A stretch of 64,000 nucleotides of DNA from Rippkaea orientalis PCC 8801 (GTDB lineage: Bacteria > Cyanobacteriota > Cyanobacteriia > Cyanobacteriales > Microcystaceae), in NCBI RefSeq assembly GCF_000021805.1, contig NC_011726.1, positions 744,001 through 808,000 on the forward strand. The letters run 5' to 3'. The position numbers were made by a program, and so were the translations under genes. This document shows, piece by piece, positions 1 through 9,004 of the stretch (position 1 is its first letter; each line of letters starts with the position of its first letter). The notes beneath the pieces are model-generated. The model was not told the origin of the DNA, did no database searches, and was given only the letters and a program-made list of their open reading frames with translations.

Positions 1-247
1 CTCCCCCTCCGTATTCATGGACACGGGTTCGCACATTGAAGGGTTGGGGGGTCATTTCGGTGACTTGGCCATCTAACGTCCGTTTCATTAGAACGTTGCG
101 TCCTCCTTCCGTTGGTCTTGCTTCTAACCAATAGATATCTTCACCCTCATAGATCACTGCACCGAGTCCAAGACTTTCAGCCACGATCAGGTCTGCTGTG
201 ATGGGAGATTTCCAAGAACCGAAGGGGGCAACTTTTAGGGATTTCAT
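1..247 (-). CDS. S9 family peptidase, N-terminal part (runs off the window)
   Basis: The minus strand is open from an ATG at 247-245 to the window edge, giving 82 codons that begin [17 protein letters not shown]. The stretch holds [24 protein letters not shown] and, at the edge, [10 protein letters not shown]. These are the N-terminal signatures of the cytosolic prolyl-oligopeptidase/acylaminoacyl-peptidase family common in cyanobacteria, whose beta-propeller begins here. The catalytic alpha/beta-hydrolase domain lies outside the window, so activity cannot be judged. It lies downstream of hmpD on the same strand, about 285 bp away, and is probably a separate transcript. Confidence 0.85.
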   Translation of the reverse strand, partial: MKSLKVAPFGSWKSPITADLIVAESLGLGAVIYEGEDIYWLEARPTEGGRNVLMKRTLDGQVTEMTPQPFNVRTRVHEYGGG

Positions 248-532
248 TATAGGTGTTTCTTTAAGGGGTTGTTCCCAATATTGTTGTTGCTTCTGTCACC
301 TACCAACGGCTAGAATGGCGTTGGCTTTCAGTAACCCGCTCCAACCAATGAACCCAAAAACTGTCTTAACTGTTTTCGAGGATTGGCAGTCATTTTTTTA
401 CGAGTAAACTGTATAGGCAACACAGACGAGGATTGCTGTGATCTTGACTAATCTTTTTTTAACAAATAGAGACTAGCATGGATTGTATTAGATTGCAAGA
501 AACGGTCAACTCCTCCACCCCTTCTACCCTAA

Positions 533-3175
533 TTAAGTTTCTGACTTATCAACACGAAATCGTTCCACAGAAGCCAATAAATCGCGAGAAATAGCCACCA
601 GAGTTTGTAAAGACCCGGCTACTCGTTGGGATTCTTGGGAAGCTTCTTGAGCGGTCAATTCTACTGACTGCATGACCTGAGTAACCGCGCGAGAATTTTC
701 CCGTTGTTTAACCGTATCGGCTGTAATTGATCGAACTAAACCATTGATGCGGTTAGACACATCAATAATATCTTCGAGCGATCGCTTGGCTTGTTCGGAG
801 GTATCCACTAGATTAATGACCTGTTGAATGCCTTCTTCCATTGCGGTCATTACCGACCCCGTTTCACTTTGGATTTGTAGGACAATCTGTTCAATTTCTT
901 TTAGAGATTTCGCCGAACGGTCAGCCAACTGGCGCACCTCGTCAGCGACAATGGCAAAGCCTCGTCCCGCTTCTCCGGCTCTGGCTGCTTGAATTGACGC
1001 ATTGAGAGCGAGTAAATTGGTTCGAGAAGCAATTTGAGAAATTAATGCCACAATTTTCGAGATTTCCTGAGACGCTTCTGCGAGTCGTTTCACCTTACGG
1101 GTGGTATCGGATACGGTCTCACGGATGCCCAAAATCCCGGCTACCGTCCGTTCTACTGCTTCTCCCCCCTTGAGTGCCGTAACCGAAGAAACGCTCGCCA
1201 CTTCTTCGGCTTCACGGGCATTTTCGGCCACCCGTTGGATAGATTCGGTCATCACCTGGACGGAATTGAGGGTAACGGCTAATTCTTCTGCCATGCGTAG
1301 GGCATCACTAGAGTTATTGCGGGCAAAAGATTCACTATCGGTTGACCCTTTGTTAACTTGTTTAGCTGCTTGCTTGACCTGTCCGACAATTTCTCGTAGG
1401 TTTTGAATCGTCAGGTTAAAGGCATCGGCGACTGCCCCTAATACGTCCGCCGTCACCACCGCTTCTACCGTTAAATCACCCCTCGCAGCCCCTTCCACAT
1501 CATCAAGTAGACGGATCACTTGTCGGGTTAAATCTTCTTGAGCTTGTTCTGTTTCGGCTGCCCGTTGTTGGGCTTCACTGGTGGTGGTTAAAATAATCCG
1601 TGCCAATTGATTAAAACTCAGGGATAACTGCCCTAATTCGTCGGAGGAGTGGATCGTCGCTTTAACGTTAAAATCCCCGGCGTACATGGCATCAAATTGG
1701 GCTTGTAAATCCTCGATGGTTCGTTTAACTTGGCCACAGATGAGGAAACTAAATAAAAGCGTGGTACTAAATCCTGTGAGTCCACCTAACAAAGCCATTA
1801 ATAAAACAGGACTGCCGGATTTAGCGGCTGATGGCTTGTTAGTTGCCTTCGCTGCTGGCTTCTGGTTATTCTGCGGCTTTGGCGTTGACTGGGAGGTTTG
1901 AGGAACAGGAGTCGTTCCCGATTGAGGTTTAGGACTCATCACGGAGGTAAAAGTACTGACCAACAAGACCATTAAAAAAGAAGCTATTCCCGTTGCACCT
2001 GCTGCGATCCAGGGTTTATGCTTCAAAGAAGCATTAATAAACCAAGCTGCCCATCCTTGTTGTGCGACTTCAACGGTGGGTTTAATTCCTTGATTGGAGG
2101 CAACACTCAGATCACCCCCCATGGCTTCATTGGGTTTAACCCAAGTTACTGTGGTTGGAGTGGGAGCAGCACTCATCAAGTCAGAGGCATCTAAACTGAG
2201 ATTGTCACTAAAGACCTCTGCACTACGGGTAAAGATGTCAGAATCGGGTAATTCTGCCGCCATCTCCGTGAGATGGGAGAGATCGCTATCTAAATTCTCT
2301 ACAAGCTGATTTTCCTGATTGCCCATGCTCGAAGAACTCGGTGGCAGGGTCAAGTCTTCATCAGAATTATAATTGAGCAAATTCCGAGAGGATGGACGTA
2401 AAAAGCTTTCTATGGGTGTGCCTTCAGGATTTTCTCTTGAGTTATCCAATTTAGGAGTCACTAAAAAGGTGTTTTTCCCCACACTCGCCGTCGGATGGGG
2501 TTCGGTTCTGAGATCCTCATCATCAGTGAAGGGGAAGTCTTCCATCGCTTCGGTGAAGGGAGATTGCCAAGTGTCCGGTGTTTCTAAGTTGAGGTCATCC
2601 TCGACGGCTAAGGAAGCAACGTCTGCTTGGGGAGGCCTAAAGGTGGTTTGTCCTGCATTATCAAAGGGATTGGCTTGGGATGGGTCGTGGCCAATGGTTG
2701 GTTCACCAAAATCCTCCTCATCAAAGTCCCAATCAAGATTTTCATCTATTTGGAAGTTACTATCCCAGTCGGCTTCTCCTTCTTCGTTGTCTTGCCAAAT
2801 GAGTCCATCTTCTTCGTCTTCATCTTCATCGTTCAAGGAAGATGAACCTAGGTAACTCGCTGACTTTTGGCTATGATTGAGGTTGTTAGGACTAGCTTGG
2901 CCTAACATTTCTTGTGCTTGGGCTAACCCTTGCTGGGCTAGTTTGAGTAAATCTTGTTGATCCGTTAGGGTTAGGACTGATTGATAGTCGGCACAGGCAG
3001 TTTCATACTGCTGAAGGCTCAAGTGAATATGGCCTCGCAAGAGCAGAACATGAGGATCTTGACTATAGGCTTCTGCCATCGGCTCAATTAAGGTGGCTGC
3101 CTCCTCGTACTCCCCCTGTCCATAGGCGACATACGCTTGATTATATAACTTGCTGTAATCTGTGCCGGGTGCCAT
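533..3175 (-). CDS. hmpD: HmpD/PilJ-type methyl-accepting chemotaxis protein with N-terminal TPR
   Basis: A receptor of 880 aa for type IV pilus-dependent taxis. Residues about 8-100 form TPR-like helices; residues 115-370 are acidic and low-complexity. Two membrane segments follow at about 387-412 and 453-480, separated by only some 40 Pro/Thr/Lys-rich residues, so there is no periplasmic sensor domain. A HAMP-like region (480-535) leads to the MCP signalling domain, whose hairpin tip around residues 713-758 contains [20 protein letters not shown]. Input must therefore come from the cytoplasmic side, perhaps through the TPR/acidic region or a partner; this is inference. It is the last gene of the hmpABCD series (Synechocystis pilG-pilH-sll1293-pilJ order), 85 nt after hmpC. 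The pilL/hmpE CheA gene that usually follows is absent. Confidence 0.92.
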   Translation of the reverse strand: MAPGTDYSKLYNQAYVAYGQGEYEEAATLIEPMAEAYSQDPHVLLLRGHIHLSLQQYETACADYQSVLTLTDQQDLLKLAQQGLAQAQEMLGQASPNNLNHSQKSASYLGSSSLNDEDEDEEDGLIWQDNEEGEADWDSNFQIDENLDWDFDEEDFGEPTIGHDPSQANPFDNAGQTTFRPPQADVASLAVEDDLNLETPDTWQSPFTEAMEDFPFTDDEDLRTEPHPTASVGKNTFLVTPKLDNSRENPEGTPIESFLRPSSRNLLNYNSDEDLTLPPSSSSMGNQENQLVENLDSDLSHLTEMAAELPDSDIFTRSAEVFSDNLSLDASDLMSAAPTPTTVTWVKPNEAMGGDLSVASNQGIKPTVEVAQQGWAAWFINASLKHKPWIAAGATGIASFLMVLLVSTFTSVMSPKPQSGTTPVPQTSQSTPKPQNNQKPAAKATNKPSAAKSGSPVLLMALLGGLTGFSTTLLFSFLICGQVKRTIEDLQAQFDAMYAGDFNVKATIHSSDELGQLSLSFNQLARIILTTTSEAQQRAAETEQAQEDLTRQVIRLLDDVEGAARGDLTVEAVVTADVLGAVADAFNLTIQNLREIVGQVKQAAKQVNKGSTDSESFARNNSSDALRMAEELAVTLNSVQVMTESIQRVAENAREAEEVASVSSVTALKGGEAVERTVAGILGIRETVSDTTRKVKRLAEASQEISKIVALISQIASRTNLLALNASIQAARAGEAGRGFAIVADEVRQLADRSAKSLKEIEQIVLQIQSETGSVMTAMEEGIQQVINLVDTSEQAKRSLEDIIDVSNRINGLVRSITADTVKQRENSRAVTQVMQSVELTAQEASQESQRVAGSLQTLVAISRDLLASVERFRVDKSET

Positions 3176-3260
3176 TGCTTCTCTCCTAATATCTCGTCAG
3201 TTACCTAATTGAGTGATCAGTGGTTGGTTAGTGGTTGGTTGGTGAGTTGTTTGGGTAATT

Positions 3261-3791
3261 TTAGGTCGCCCACCGTGCTGACCGTAAAATTGCTATATGG
3301 TCTAATAAACGTAAAACTTGTTGAGAGTCTTTATTTAAGACCCATTCCCCCTGGACATAGGGGGCAATATGATCGGAGACATTGCTAGACATTTGTAATT
3401 CTTCGACATTGAGCCATTCCATGTCCCCCAACCCTTCAATGGCTAATCCTAAAATCAGTTCTTGCTCTTCAATGGCAATCACGGGGATTTCTGTCCGATC
3501 GGTTTTTAAGAGAACGCGATCGCCTAAAAATTGTCCCAAATCGGCTACCCAAATCACCTGACCGCGTAGATTTATCGTCCCTAGCAGTAAGGGGGACGCA
3601 TTGGGAATTGGTGTTATGCGATCGGGTGTCTGTTGCATGACTTCCCTAATGGCTGCTGCGGGGATGGCAAATTCGTCCTGGGAAGGCAGATAAAAGCGTA
3701 AATGCAATTCTCCTTCAGGGCTTTGTAAGGACTGAATCTCAGGGGCGATTTCTTGCGTGTTAAGCGTTTCTAATTCAGGATTTCTAACCAT
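3261..3791 (-). CDS. hmpC: CheW-like adaptor HmpC/PilI
   Basis: A 176-aa single CheW domain. It has the typical core: LHLRFYLPSQDEFAIPAAAI near the N terminus, then PLLLGTINLRGQVIWVADL around residues 88-106 and a C-terminal VLRLLDHIAIL. CheW proteins couple methyl-accepting receptors to the CheA kinase at the membrane. It sits between the response regulator hmpB (47 nt upstream) and the receptor hmpD (85 nt downstream), all on one strand, as in the Synechocystis pilG-H-I-J and Nostoc hmpA-D operons. Assignment as the pilus-taxis CheW rests on this order. Confidence 0.9.
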   Translation of the reverse strand: MVRNPELETLNTQEIAPEIQSLQSPEGELHLRFYLPSQDEFAIPAAAIREVMQQTPDRITPIPNASPLLLGTINLRGQVIWVADLGQFLGDRVLLKTDRTEIPVIAIEEQELILGLAIEGLGDMEWLNVEELQMSSNVSDHIAPYVQGEWVLNKDSQQVLRLLDHIAILRSARWAT

Positions 3792-3838
3792 GGTTGCCTT
3801 CTCTTAGTTTAATCTTATTGGTGTCTCAAGGAATAGAC

Positions 3839-4204
3839 CTATTTTCGCAGGAGTTTTTTGATTGTCCCTACTAATTCAATGGGTTCAAAGGGCTTAGCGA
3901 CATAGGCATCTGCTCCCTGTTTTATGCCCCAGTAGCGATCAAATTCTTCTCCTTTAGAAGAACAAATGACTACGGGAACATTCTTCAGTTTGGGATCGGA
4001 CTTGAGACGACGGCAGACTTCGTAACCATTCATCCCGGGCATGACAATATCTAGTACAATCACATCGGGACTAAATTTCTCGATTTCTTTGAGGGCCTTG
4101 AATCCATCCTCGGCGATAATGACTCGCCAGCCATTATCTTCAAGGATACCTGAAATCATTTCCTGTTGAACGGGACTGTCTTCTACTAATAAAACGGCTC
4201 TCAT
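3839..4204 (-). CDS. hmpB: CheY-like response regulator HmpB/PilH
   Basis: A 121-aa stand-alone receiver domain. The acidic pocket is E8/D9, the phospho-acceptor is D52 (in VIVLDIVMPGMNG), and the conserved lysine is K104 (in YVAKPFEP). No output domain is present, as expected for a CheY/PilH-type regulator that acts by protein contact, probably on type IV pilus motors. It follows hmpA after an unusually long 452-bp gap and precedes hmpC by 47 nt, so it may have its own promoter. Confidence 0.92.
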   Translation of the reverse strand: MRAVLLVEDSPVQQEMISGILEDNGWRVIIAEDGFKALKEIEKFSPDVIVLDIVMPGMNGYEVCRRLKSDPKLKNVPVVICSSKGEEFDRYWGIKQGADAYVAKPFEPIELVGTIKKLLRK

Positions 4205-4656
4205 GACTTTTTGGGGTAGAGATTTATTGAATACAATATAAGGGTTACTTAATGGATTCCTATTAGGTTTTGGGATTTATATTTTCCCTGTATTCAACCT
4301 TAAAATTGGAATCGATCAGACAGTTTAAATACAAGGGTTACAATTAACCAGACATAATAGACAGATTAATTGATTCTCCTTGAGAGCAGAGGGAATAGGG
4401 AGACTACCAGTTAAAATTTTTTCTTGTCTTCCTATTCTTCTCACCCTTTTCCAAGGGACATCCTTAATTTGCCCAAATAAATCAGGCAAAACATCATGGA
4501 AGTCGGAGAAAAATTTTGGCTTATTCTTCTCTCCTACTTAGAGACGTGCGTTCGACATAAGGTAATCTGTCGATCATTGACTCAAATCAGTAGTTTCAAA
4601 CCCTGATTCTCTGATTGAAAAAATCATAACTCTCAACCCCCAACTCAGGTTAGGCA
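4205..4656. other. Gene-free gap between hmpA and hmpB (452 bp)
   Basis: No convincing reading frame on either strand and no clear terminator. The position inside an otherwise compact gene series suggests it carries the hmpB promoter or a small RNA. On the minus strand TATTAT around 4351-4356 could be a -10 element, but no good -35 lies at the right distance. Confidence 0.5.
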
Positions 4657-5874
4657 TTAACTGCGAATGGGCTGATTTGCGTATTTTTCTAAGAGTAGGA
4701 GTAACTCTTGTTCGCTAAAGGGCTTAGTTAAGTAGTCCGTTGCCCCCACCATTCTCGCACGAAGGCGTTCAACAAAGCCTTCTTTTCCTGTGAGCATGAT
4801 AATCGGAACTTGTCGAAAGGCACTCGAATGTCGTAACATCGTGCAAATTTGATAACCATCTAATTTTGGCATAGCAATGTCACACAGAATCAGGTCAGGC
4901 TTGATCTCAAATACCCAACTTAAGGCTTTGAGGGGATCGACAATGACGGTACTACGATAGCCGTTTTGTGTGACCATCGATTCGACACTTTTGCCGATGG
5001 TGAGATCATCATCAATACAAACAATATGGGGAGATTCAACGGTTTCTTGCCACTCCCACTCTGATTGTAAGGGTAAGGATTGTTGAGACGGAGGTTCAAC
5101 GACCTGTAACCAACCGCGTTCAATATAGGGATAAATGCCTCTTCCTAGGGTTCCGAGATCCCGTTGTAAGTGGTGCGACAGTTGGCGTAGGGAAGTTTTT
5201 CCATCTGCCCAAAGAGATAACCTCTGATAAGCTTTGCTAGGCAATGCGTTTTGTAATTGAATGTTATCGATAATTCTCAAACATTGTTGGGGACTCTGGA
5301 TTTGAGGATATAATTGTTTCCACTGCTGTACCTCCTTCATGATTTCTTGGACTAAAGGGGCAATTTCTAAACTGGTGAGCAGGGGAGCTAAAGCGACACC
5401 TATCTCAAAGATAAAGGTTCCTTGGTGTAAGCTCAATAAGTCAAATAGGGACTCCCTGACCATCTGTTGGATTAGGTTGCGTCCTTGGGCTGGATTCAAC
5501 AAATTTTGCTCGATTAAATGCCATAAATAGCTGTATTCCAGGTCATTATTGATTGTCCCAGAAAAATTAGTGAGGTGTTGAGGAGGAATTGTCTGTCGGT
5601 AGCGATACAGATATTGCTGTAGCCGAGTGCCAGGAGGTTTAGAGCCATCAATAGCATAAACAATTTCCCCGTTGACAAAAAAGACGAGCCAAAATGTCCC
5701 GGCTAAATTGGCTAAAAATGGGGGGTCTTTAGCTCTATTGAATATTGCCTGATGTTGTCCCTTTTCCAGGGTCCAAGGCCGATAAGCTTCTACTAATAAT
5801 ACTCCTGTTCGCTGTCCGAGTTGAATCAGTTGCAGGATGCTGCGAAGATCAATTTCAGTTAGCGTTCCCTGCAT
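4657..5874 (-). CDS. hmpA: PatA-type response regulator HmpA/PilG (DUF4388 + REC)
   Basis: A protein of 405 aa. The N terminus (MQGTLTEIDLRSILQLIQLG, then TGVLLVE) is the DUF4388/PATAN module of cyanobacterial PatA-like regulators. A linker of helices follows, then a C-terminal receiver with acidic residues in VCIDDDLT (about 285), a phospho-acceptor in LILCDIAMP (about 332) and lysine in YLTKPFS (about 382). PilG/HmpA acts in type IV pilus phototaxis. It is transcribed away from hmpF, the same head-to-head arrangement known from the Nostoc punctiforme hmp locus. A second PatA-type protein with the same layout lies at 48210-49481. Confidence 0.9.
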   Translation of the reverse strand: MQGTLTEIDLRSILQLIQLGQRTGVLLVEAYRPWTLEKGQHQAIFNRAKDPPFLANLAGTFWLVFFVNGEIVYAIDGSKPPGTRLQQYLYRYRQTIPPQHLTNFSGTINNDLEYSYLWHLIEQNLLNPAQGRNLIQQMVRESLFDLLSLHQGTFIFEIGVALAPLLTSLEIAPLVQEIMKEVQQWKQLYPQIQSPQQCLRIIDNIQLQNALPSKAYQRLSLWADGKTSLRQLSHHLQRDLGTLGRGIYPYIERGWLQVVEPPSQQSLPLQSEWEWQETVESPHIVCIDDDLTIGKSVESMVTQNGYRSTVIVDPLKALSWVFEIKPDLILCDIAMPKLDGYQICTMLRHSSAFRQVPIIMLTGKEGFVERLRARMVGATDYLTKPFSEQELLLLLEKYANQPIRS

Positions 5875-6183
5875 AATTACTCAAGTCTCGATTTAGGACG
5901 GGGTTTCAAACCGCACGACCTGATGATACTCATAATTCTATCAAAGATGCCGAGAAATTTTTAGGATAGGATAAAACTTTAATCAACTTTTTTGGGAATC
6001 CTTGGGTTAGGATGACTAGCTATGTCAGAATGGATAGTTAGCTTAAATCATGAGATAGCTAACCTACCTTGTAAAAAGGATAAAACCATTGGGCATCAAT
6101 TTTGAGGTTTTCTCATCATTTAGCGCACCATCTAAGCACCGTTAACCATTTAAGCAACAGCAATATCGAGAGGATTGCGGCTC
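5875..6183. other. Divergent intergenic region hmpA/hmpF
   Basis: A region of 309 bp that should hold the promoters for both directions. It contains a 7-bp inverted repeat, GTTAGCT (6037-6043) and AGCTAAC (6057-6063). No recognisable regulator consensus was found. Confidence 0.4.
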
Positions 6184-7791
6184 GTGCTATACCTTGCAGA
6201 AGTAAAAAAGCAGAATAGAGGATTTATTGGGGGATCTCGGACAGAATTAAGACTCCTAGCTTGTCAACACAATGACCAAACTTGGAGTGCTGTCCCTGGG
6301 GATGAAACCGTTTTTACTGAAGACCTTGACCAAATTGGGGAAGGGGCTTTGGTAATGATTAATTTAGGGAATAATAGACAAATTCAGGGTCAACCGGAAT
6401 TAGCTGCTCCTGAACTCATCCGTCAATTACAAAAGTTATCGCGTCTTTCTGAAAAATTAAAAGAACAACAGGAAGAAATTGAACAATGGAAGCAATCTCT
6501 GACTTATCAAGGTCAGGAATTATCCCGTCGAGAAATGGAAATAGAGACGCGCTTGGAACAACTTGAAGAGGTACAAAGCGAATTAGAACAAATTGAATTG
6601 CGCCGCCAAGAAGCTGAGTCAGTTTGGACGAGAGTCCAACAAACGCAACAGACACTTCACGATTTTCAAAGTCGTTTTGGAGACTTGTTAGAACTTCCCT
6701 CAGAACAAATTGAAAAACTGCAAGGACTAACTCGTCGGCTCGTTCAAAATAATCAAGAATTTGATTCCCTTGGCCAAACTCTTGATCTTGTTTTAAATAT
6801 GGCCGAGCAACAGCAGCAAATCCTCAATGGGTTCTGGCAACAAATCGAACCTCTTAAAGCCCAAATTCAGCAACAGCAACGGAAAGTTGAACAGCAAGGT
6901 GACGTTCTGCAAAATCATTCTCAAGAGGTTGATTCCACTCGTTTAGCCCTAGAACAAGCCAAAATCCAGTTTGAGGTTCAGCAAAATATTTTGGCTAATA
7001 AACTAGAGCGGTTGAGAACGATTAATGTCGATTTACAAAGTACCCAAGACCTACAAGATACCCTAGAGCGTCTTGCGAGTAGTAGCGGGGATATTCAACT
7101 CGATTCTAAAGTAGATTTAGGGGCTTTGGACAATATGCCTCTAGGGGAATTGGAAGAAATTGTCAAAAATCTCCAAGCTGATTTTAATAAATTGATGAGT
7201 TTCGTTAACGAACAAGAGGAAGAACTAACGTTACAATGTCAGACAGTAGAGGAGTTAACCCGCAAGTTAGCGTCGGTGACTATTTATGGACGGACTGCCC
7301 TTGAGGAAGAGTTGGCAGAAGAACAGGAAAGAAAGCAGTTTCTTGATGAAACTTTAGTGGGTCAGCGACGGAATGTCAAGGAACGGCAAGAGATTCTCAT
7401 GCAGCATCTACGGGTGTTACGTCGTCGTCAAGGGATCATTGATTTTGAAACTCAGGCTCCATCGATTAATCTAGAACCGATTTTACTTCAGATGGAGGAA
7501 TTACAAAGTAACGCGGTTCAAGAACGTCAACAACTTGAATCGGAAGTTGAACATTTACAACAGAGTCTCCAGCAAATTCGAGAGATGATTCAACACCTCG
7601 ATACAGAACAAGGACGTAAAATTCAAGCTCTTAAAGCGGAACAAGATAACTGGTATCAAGCTCAAGTAACAGTTACTCAATTACAAACTCGTTTAGCATT
7701 ATATGATGCGGTTTTACAACCCATTCAGGATCGATTAGATCAGTTGAAACAGCCGTTAAATTCATTACGTCATTGGCTGAGTCTGGGATAA
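6184..7791 (+). CDS. hmpF: Pilus motility taxis protein HmpF (coiled coil)
   Basis: A conserved N-terminal module of about 70 residues (LYLAEVKKQ, then TELRLLACQHNDQTWSAVPG) is followed by about 450 residues of Glu/Gln/Leu-rich heptad sequence, a long coiled coil ending LRHWLSLG. This is the HmpF family, which in Nostoc locates to the leading pole and is needed for type IV pilus activation. I place the start at GTG 6184 (MLYLAEV): GAGAGGA at 6168-6174 lies 9 nt upstream. The TTG at 6175 would add three residues but leaves no spacing after the ribosome site. The gene is divergent from hmpA, confirming the locus. Confidence 0.9.
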   Translation: MLYLAEVKKQNRGFIGGSRTELRLLACQHNDQTWSAVPGDETVFTEDLDQIGEGALVMINLGNNRQIQGQPELAAPELIRQLQKLSRLSEKLKEQQEEIEQWKQSLTYQGQELSRREMEIETRLEQLEEVQSELEQIELRRQEAESVWTRVQQTQQTLHDFQSRFGDLLELPSEQIEKLQGLTRRLVQNNQEFDSLGQTLDLVLNMAEQQQQILNGFWQQIEPLKAQIQQQQRKVEQQGDVLQNHSQEVDSTRLALEQAKIQFEVQQNILANKLERLRTINVDLQSTQDLQDTLERLASSSGDIQLDSKVDLGALDNMPLGELEEIVKNLQADFNKLMSFVNEQEEELTLQCQTVEELTRKLASVTIYGRTALEEELAEEQERKQFLDETLVGQRRNVKERQEILMQHLRVLRRRQGIIDFETQAPSINLEPILLQMEELQSNAVQERQQLESEVEHLQQSLQQIREMIQHLDTEQGRKIQALKAEQDNWYQAQVTVTQLQTRLALYDAVLQPIQDRLDQLKQPLNSLRHWLSLG

Positions 7792-7824
7792 AATTTTGTA
7801 GAATTTTATAGGAGAATAATATCA

Positions 7825-8034
7825 ATGTGGTGGACAAATTCTCGATTAGATCGTATTGAGACAAATATAGATCGTTTAGCCCAAATCAGTGAAGCAACTA
7901 ACCGTCGAATAGATCGTTTTGTTGAAGCAATATCTCAACGACAAGGACAGACAGATCAAGAAATTCAAGCACTTCGAGAACGGACTGAACAGCTTCAACG
8001 TGCGATCGAATATCTTTTAAGTAAAGATAGTTAA
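7825..8034 (+). CDS. Small coiled-coil protein of unknown function
   Basis: A 69-aa protein beginning MWWTNSRLDRIETNIDRLA, rich in Arg/Glu/Gln with a clear heptad pattern through to the C terminus. AGGAGAAT at 7811-7818 gives a good ribosome site. It follows hmpF by 33 nt and may be cotranscribed, so it might be an accessory of the pilus system. No family name recognised. Confidence 0.65.
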   Translation: MWWTNSRLDRIETNIDRLAQISEATNRRIDRFVEAISQRQGQTDQEIQALRERTEQLQRAIEYLLSKDS

Positions 8035-8041
8035 ATCATTT

Positions 8042-8440
8042 TTAGAGAAATAATGCTGGAGAGACATGAAAAATCCCTGCTAAGGTTTTAGCTTGAGATT
8101 TACTAATAGCGCGTTTTCCATTAACCACTTCTGAGACAACTCCTTTAGACCCTATTTTATCAACTAAGTCAACTTGTCTCATGTTATGTTCTTCCATTAA
8201 ATGTTGTAAAATTTCATGGGGAGAAGCAGGTTCAGGTTGCTCTTGTTTTTCATCAAATTCTTTAATTAAAGAAGCAATTAACTTGAGAATTGCTGTTTCT
8301 TCTTCACTTCTGTTGGTATTCATCATTAATTCGATGAGTATATCACCATACTCTTGATATTCTGCTTCAGTTTCAATCACTTTAGGTTGAAATTTAACTA
8401 AGAGTTGGCTATAGATATCTTTATTGATTGTTAGAGTCAT
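8042..8440 (-). CDS. higA: HigA-type antitoxin with C-terminal HTH
   Basis: A 132-aa protein. Residues about 70-132 form an XRE helix-turn-helix (HEILQHLMEEHNMRQVDLVD, then GVVSEVVNGKRAISKSQAKT), and the N-terminal half is helical and acidic. It follows the HigB toxin gene by 89 nt on the same strand, the toxin-first order typical of higBA. It is expected to bind and neutralise HigB and to repress the operon, probably at the inverted repeat 8840-8856. Confidence 0.85.
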   Translation of the reverse strand: MTLTINKDIYSQLLVKFQPKVIETEAEYQEYGDILIELMMNTNRSEEETAILKLIASLIKEFDEKQEQPEPASPHEILQHLMEEHNMRQVDLVDKIGSKGVVSEVVNGKRAISKSQAKTLAGIFHVSPALFL

Positions 8441-8529
8441 AGTTTTAGGTGGACCTCATTCAATTCAGTTAGGATAATGGGGGAAAATAGTCCCCCTATT
8501 GGGTCAATTATTGAGTATTTTGGGAGATT

Positions 8530-8811
8530 TTAGAATTGATATTTGTCATAGTCAGCATGGGTAAGAAAAGTTTCATAAACAACTAATTTTAAAGAATAAT
8601 CAATTATCGTAATTAAGCGGTAAGAATTGCCTTTAATATTAAATACAGTTTTGCCTTTAACATAATCTGCTGATGGATAGGTTTTTCGTACTTTAGTTAT
8701 ATCATTCCAATCTGCATCCTTTACAATGCTTATCCACTCTTCTACTACCCGTTTTGTATCACCATATTTACTTGCATCGTTCCTTAACTGAGCTTTACGA
8801 ATTAGTTCCAT
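8530..8811 (-). CDS. higB: HigB-type toxin (RelE-superfamily mRNA interferase)
   Basis: A 93-aa protein with the HigB_toxin pattern: a helical N terminus, VEEWISIV, then the strand-rich core (VFNIKGNSYRLITIIDYSLK), and a C-terminal VYETFLTHADYDKYQF. The G-N-x-Y-R-L and T-H-x-x-Y-D-K-Y residues are hallmarks of this family, whose members cleave mRNA on the ribosome. It is the first gene of a two-gene operon with the HTH antitoxin, and a promoter/operator lies just upstream. Confidence 0.88.
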   Translation of the reverse strand: MELIRKAQLRNDASKYGDTKRVVEEWISIVKDADWNDITKVRKTYPSADYVKGKTVFNIKGNSYRLITIIDYSLKLVVYETFLTHADYDKYQF

Positions 8812-8832
8812 AGATCTCGATTAGAACTTACT

Positions 8833-8866
8833 TTTATATGTTCTCATAACGAGAACTTTTTGTCAA
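8833..8866 (-). promoter_or_regulatory. higBA promoter with overlapping operator palindrome
   Basis: On the minus strand TTGACA (8866-8861) is a perfect -35. The perfect inverted repeat GTTCTC-GTTAT-GAGAAC (8856-8840) sits immediately downstream, followed by AT-rich -10 candidates (ACATAT/TATAAA, 8842-8833). Binding of HigA to the repeat would cover the core promoter. The repeat and -35 are seen directly; the regulator assignment is inference. Confidence 0.6.
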
Positions 8867-8905
8867 GTCCTTAATTTTAACAAGTCAAATAGGATGGCAA
8901 AACTT

Positions 8906-8928
8906 AATGGTTAAATTATCCATTAAAG
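8906..8928. repeat. Inverted repeat upstream of higB
   Basis: TTAATGG (8906-8912) and CCATTAA (8922-8928) form a 7-bp inverted repeat in the AT-rich gap between higB and the next membrane protein gene. It could be an operator or a weak hairpin. Confidence 0.3.
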
Positions 8929-9004
8929 TTGTTATAATGCCGTAACGCATGAAGATTAATCATTTGATCGGTATTAGCATAGCTTAACTCACCCTAGTGG
9001 ATTT

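Noticed and set aside
6175-6183. TTG start for hmpF
   Set aside because: The ribosome site GAGAGGA at 6168-6174 directly abuts it, while GTG at 6184 has normal spacing and gives the family's MLYLAEV beginning.
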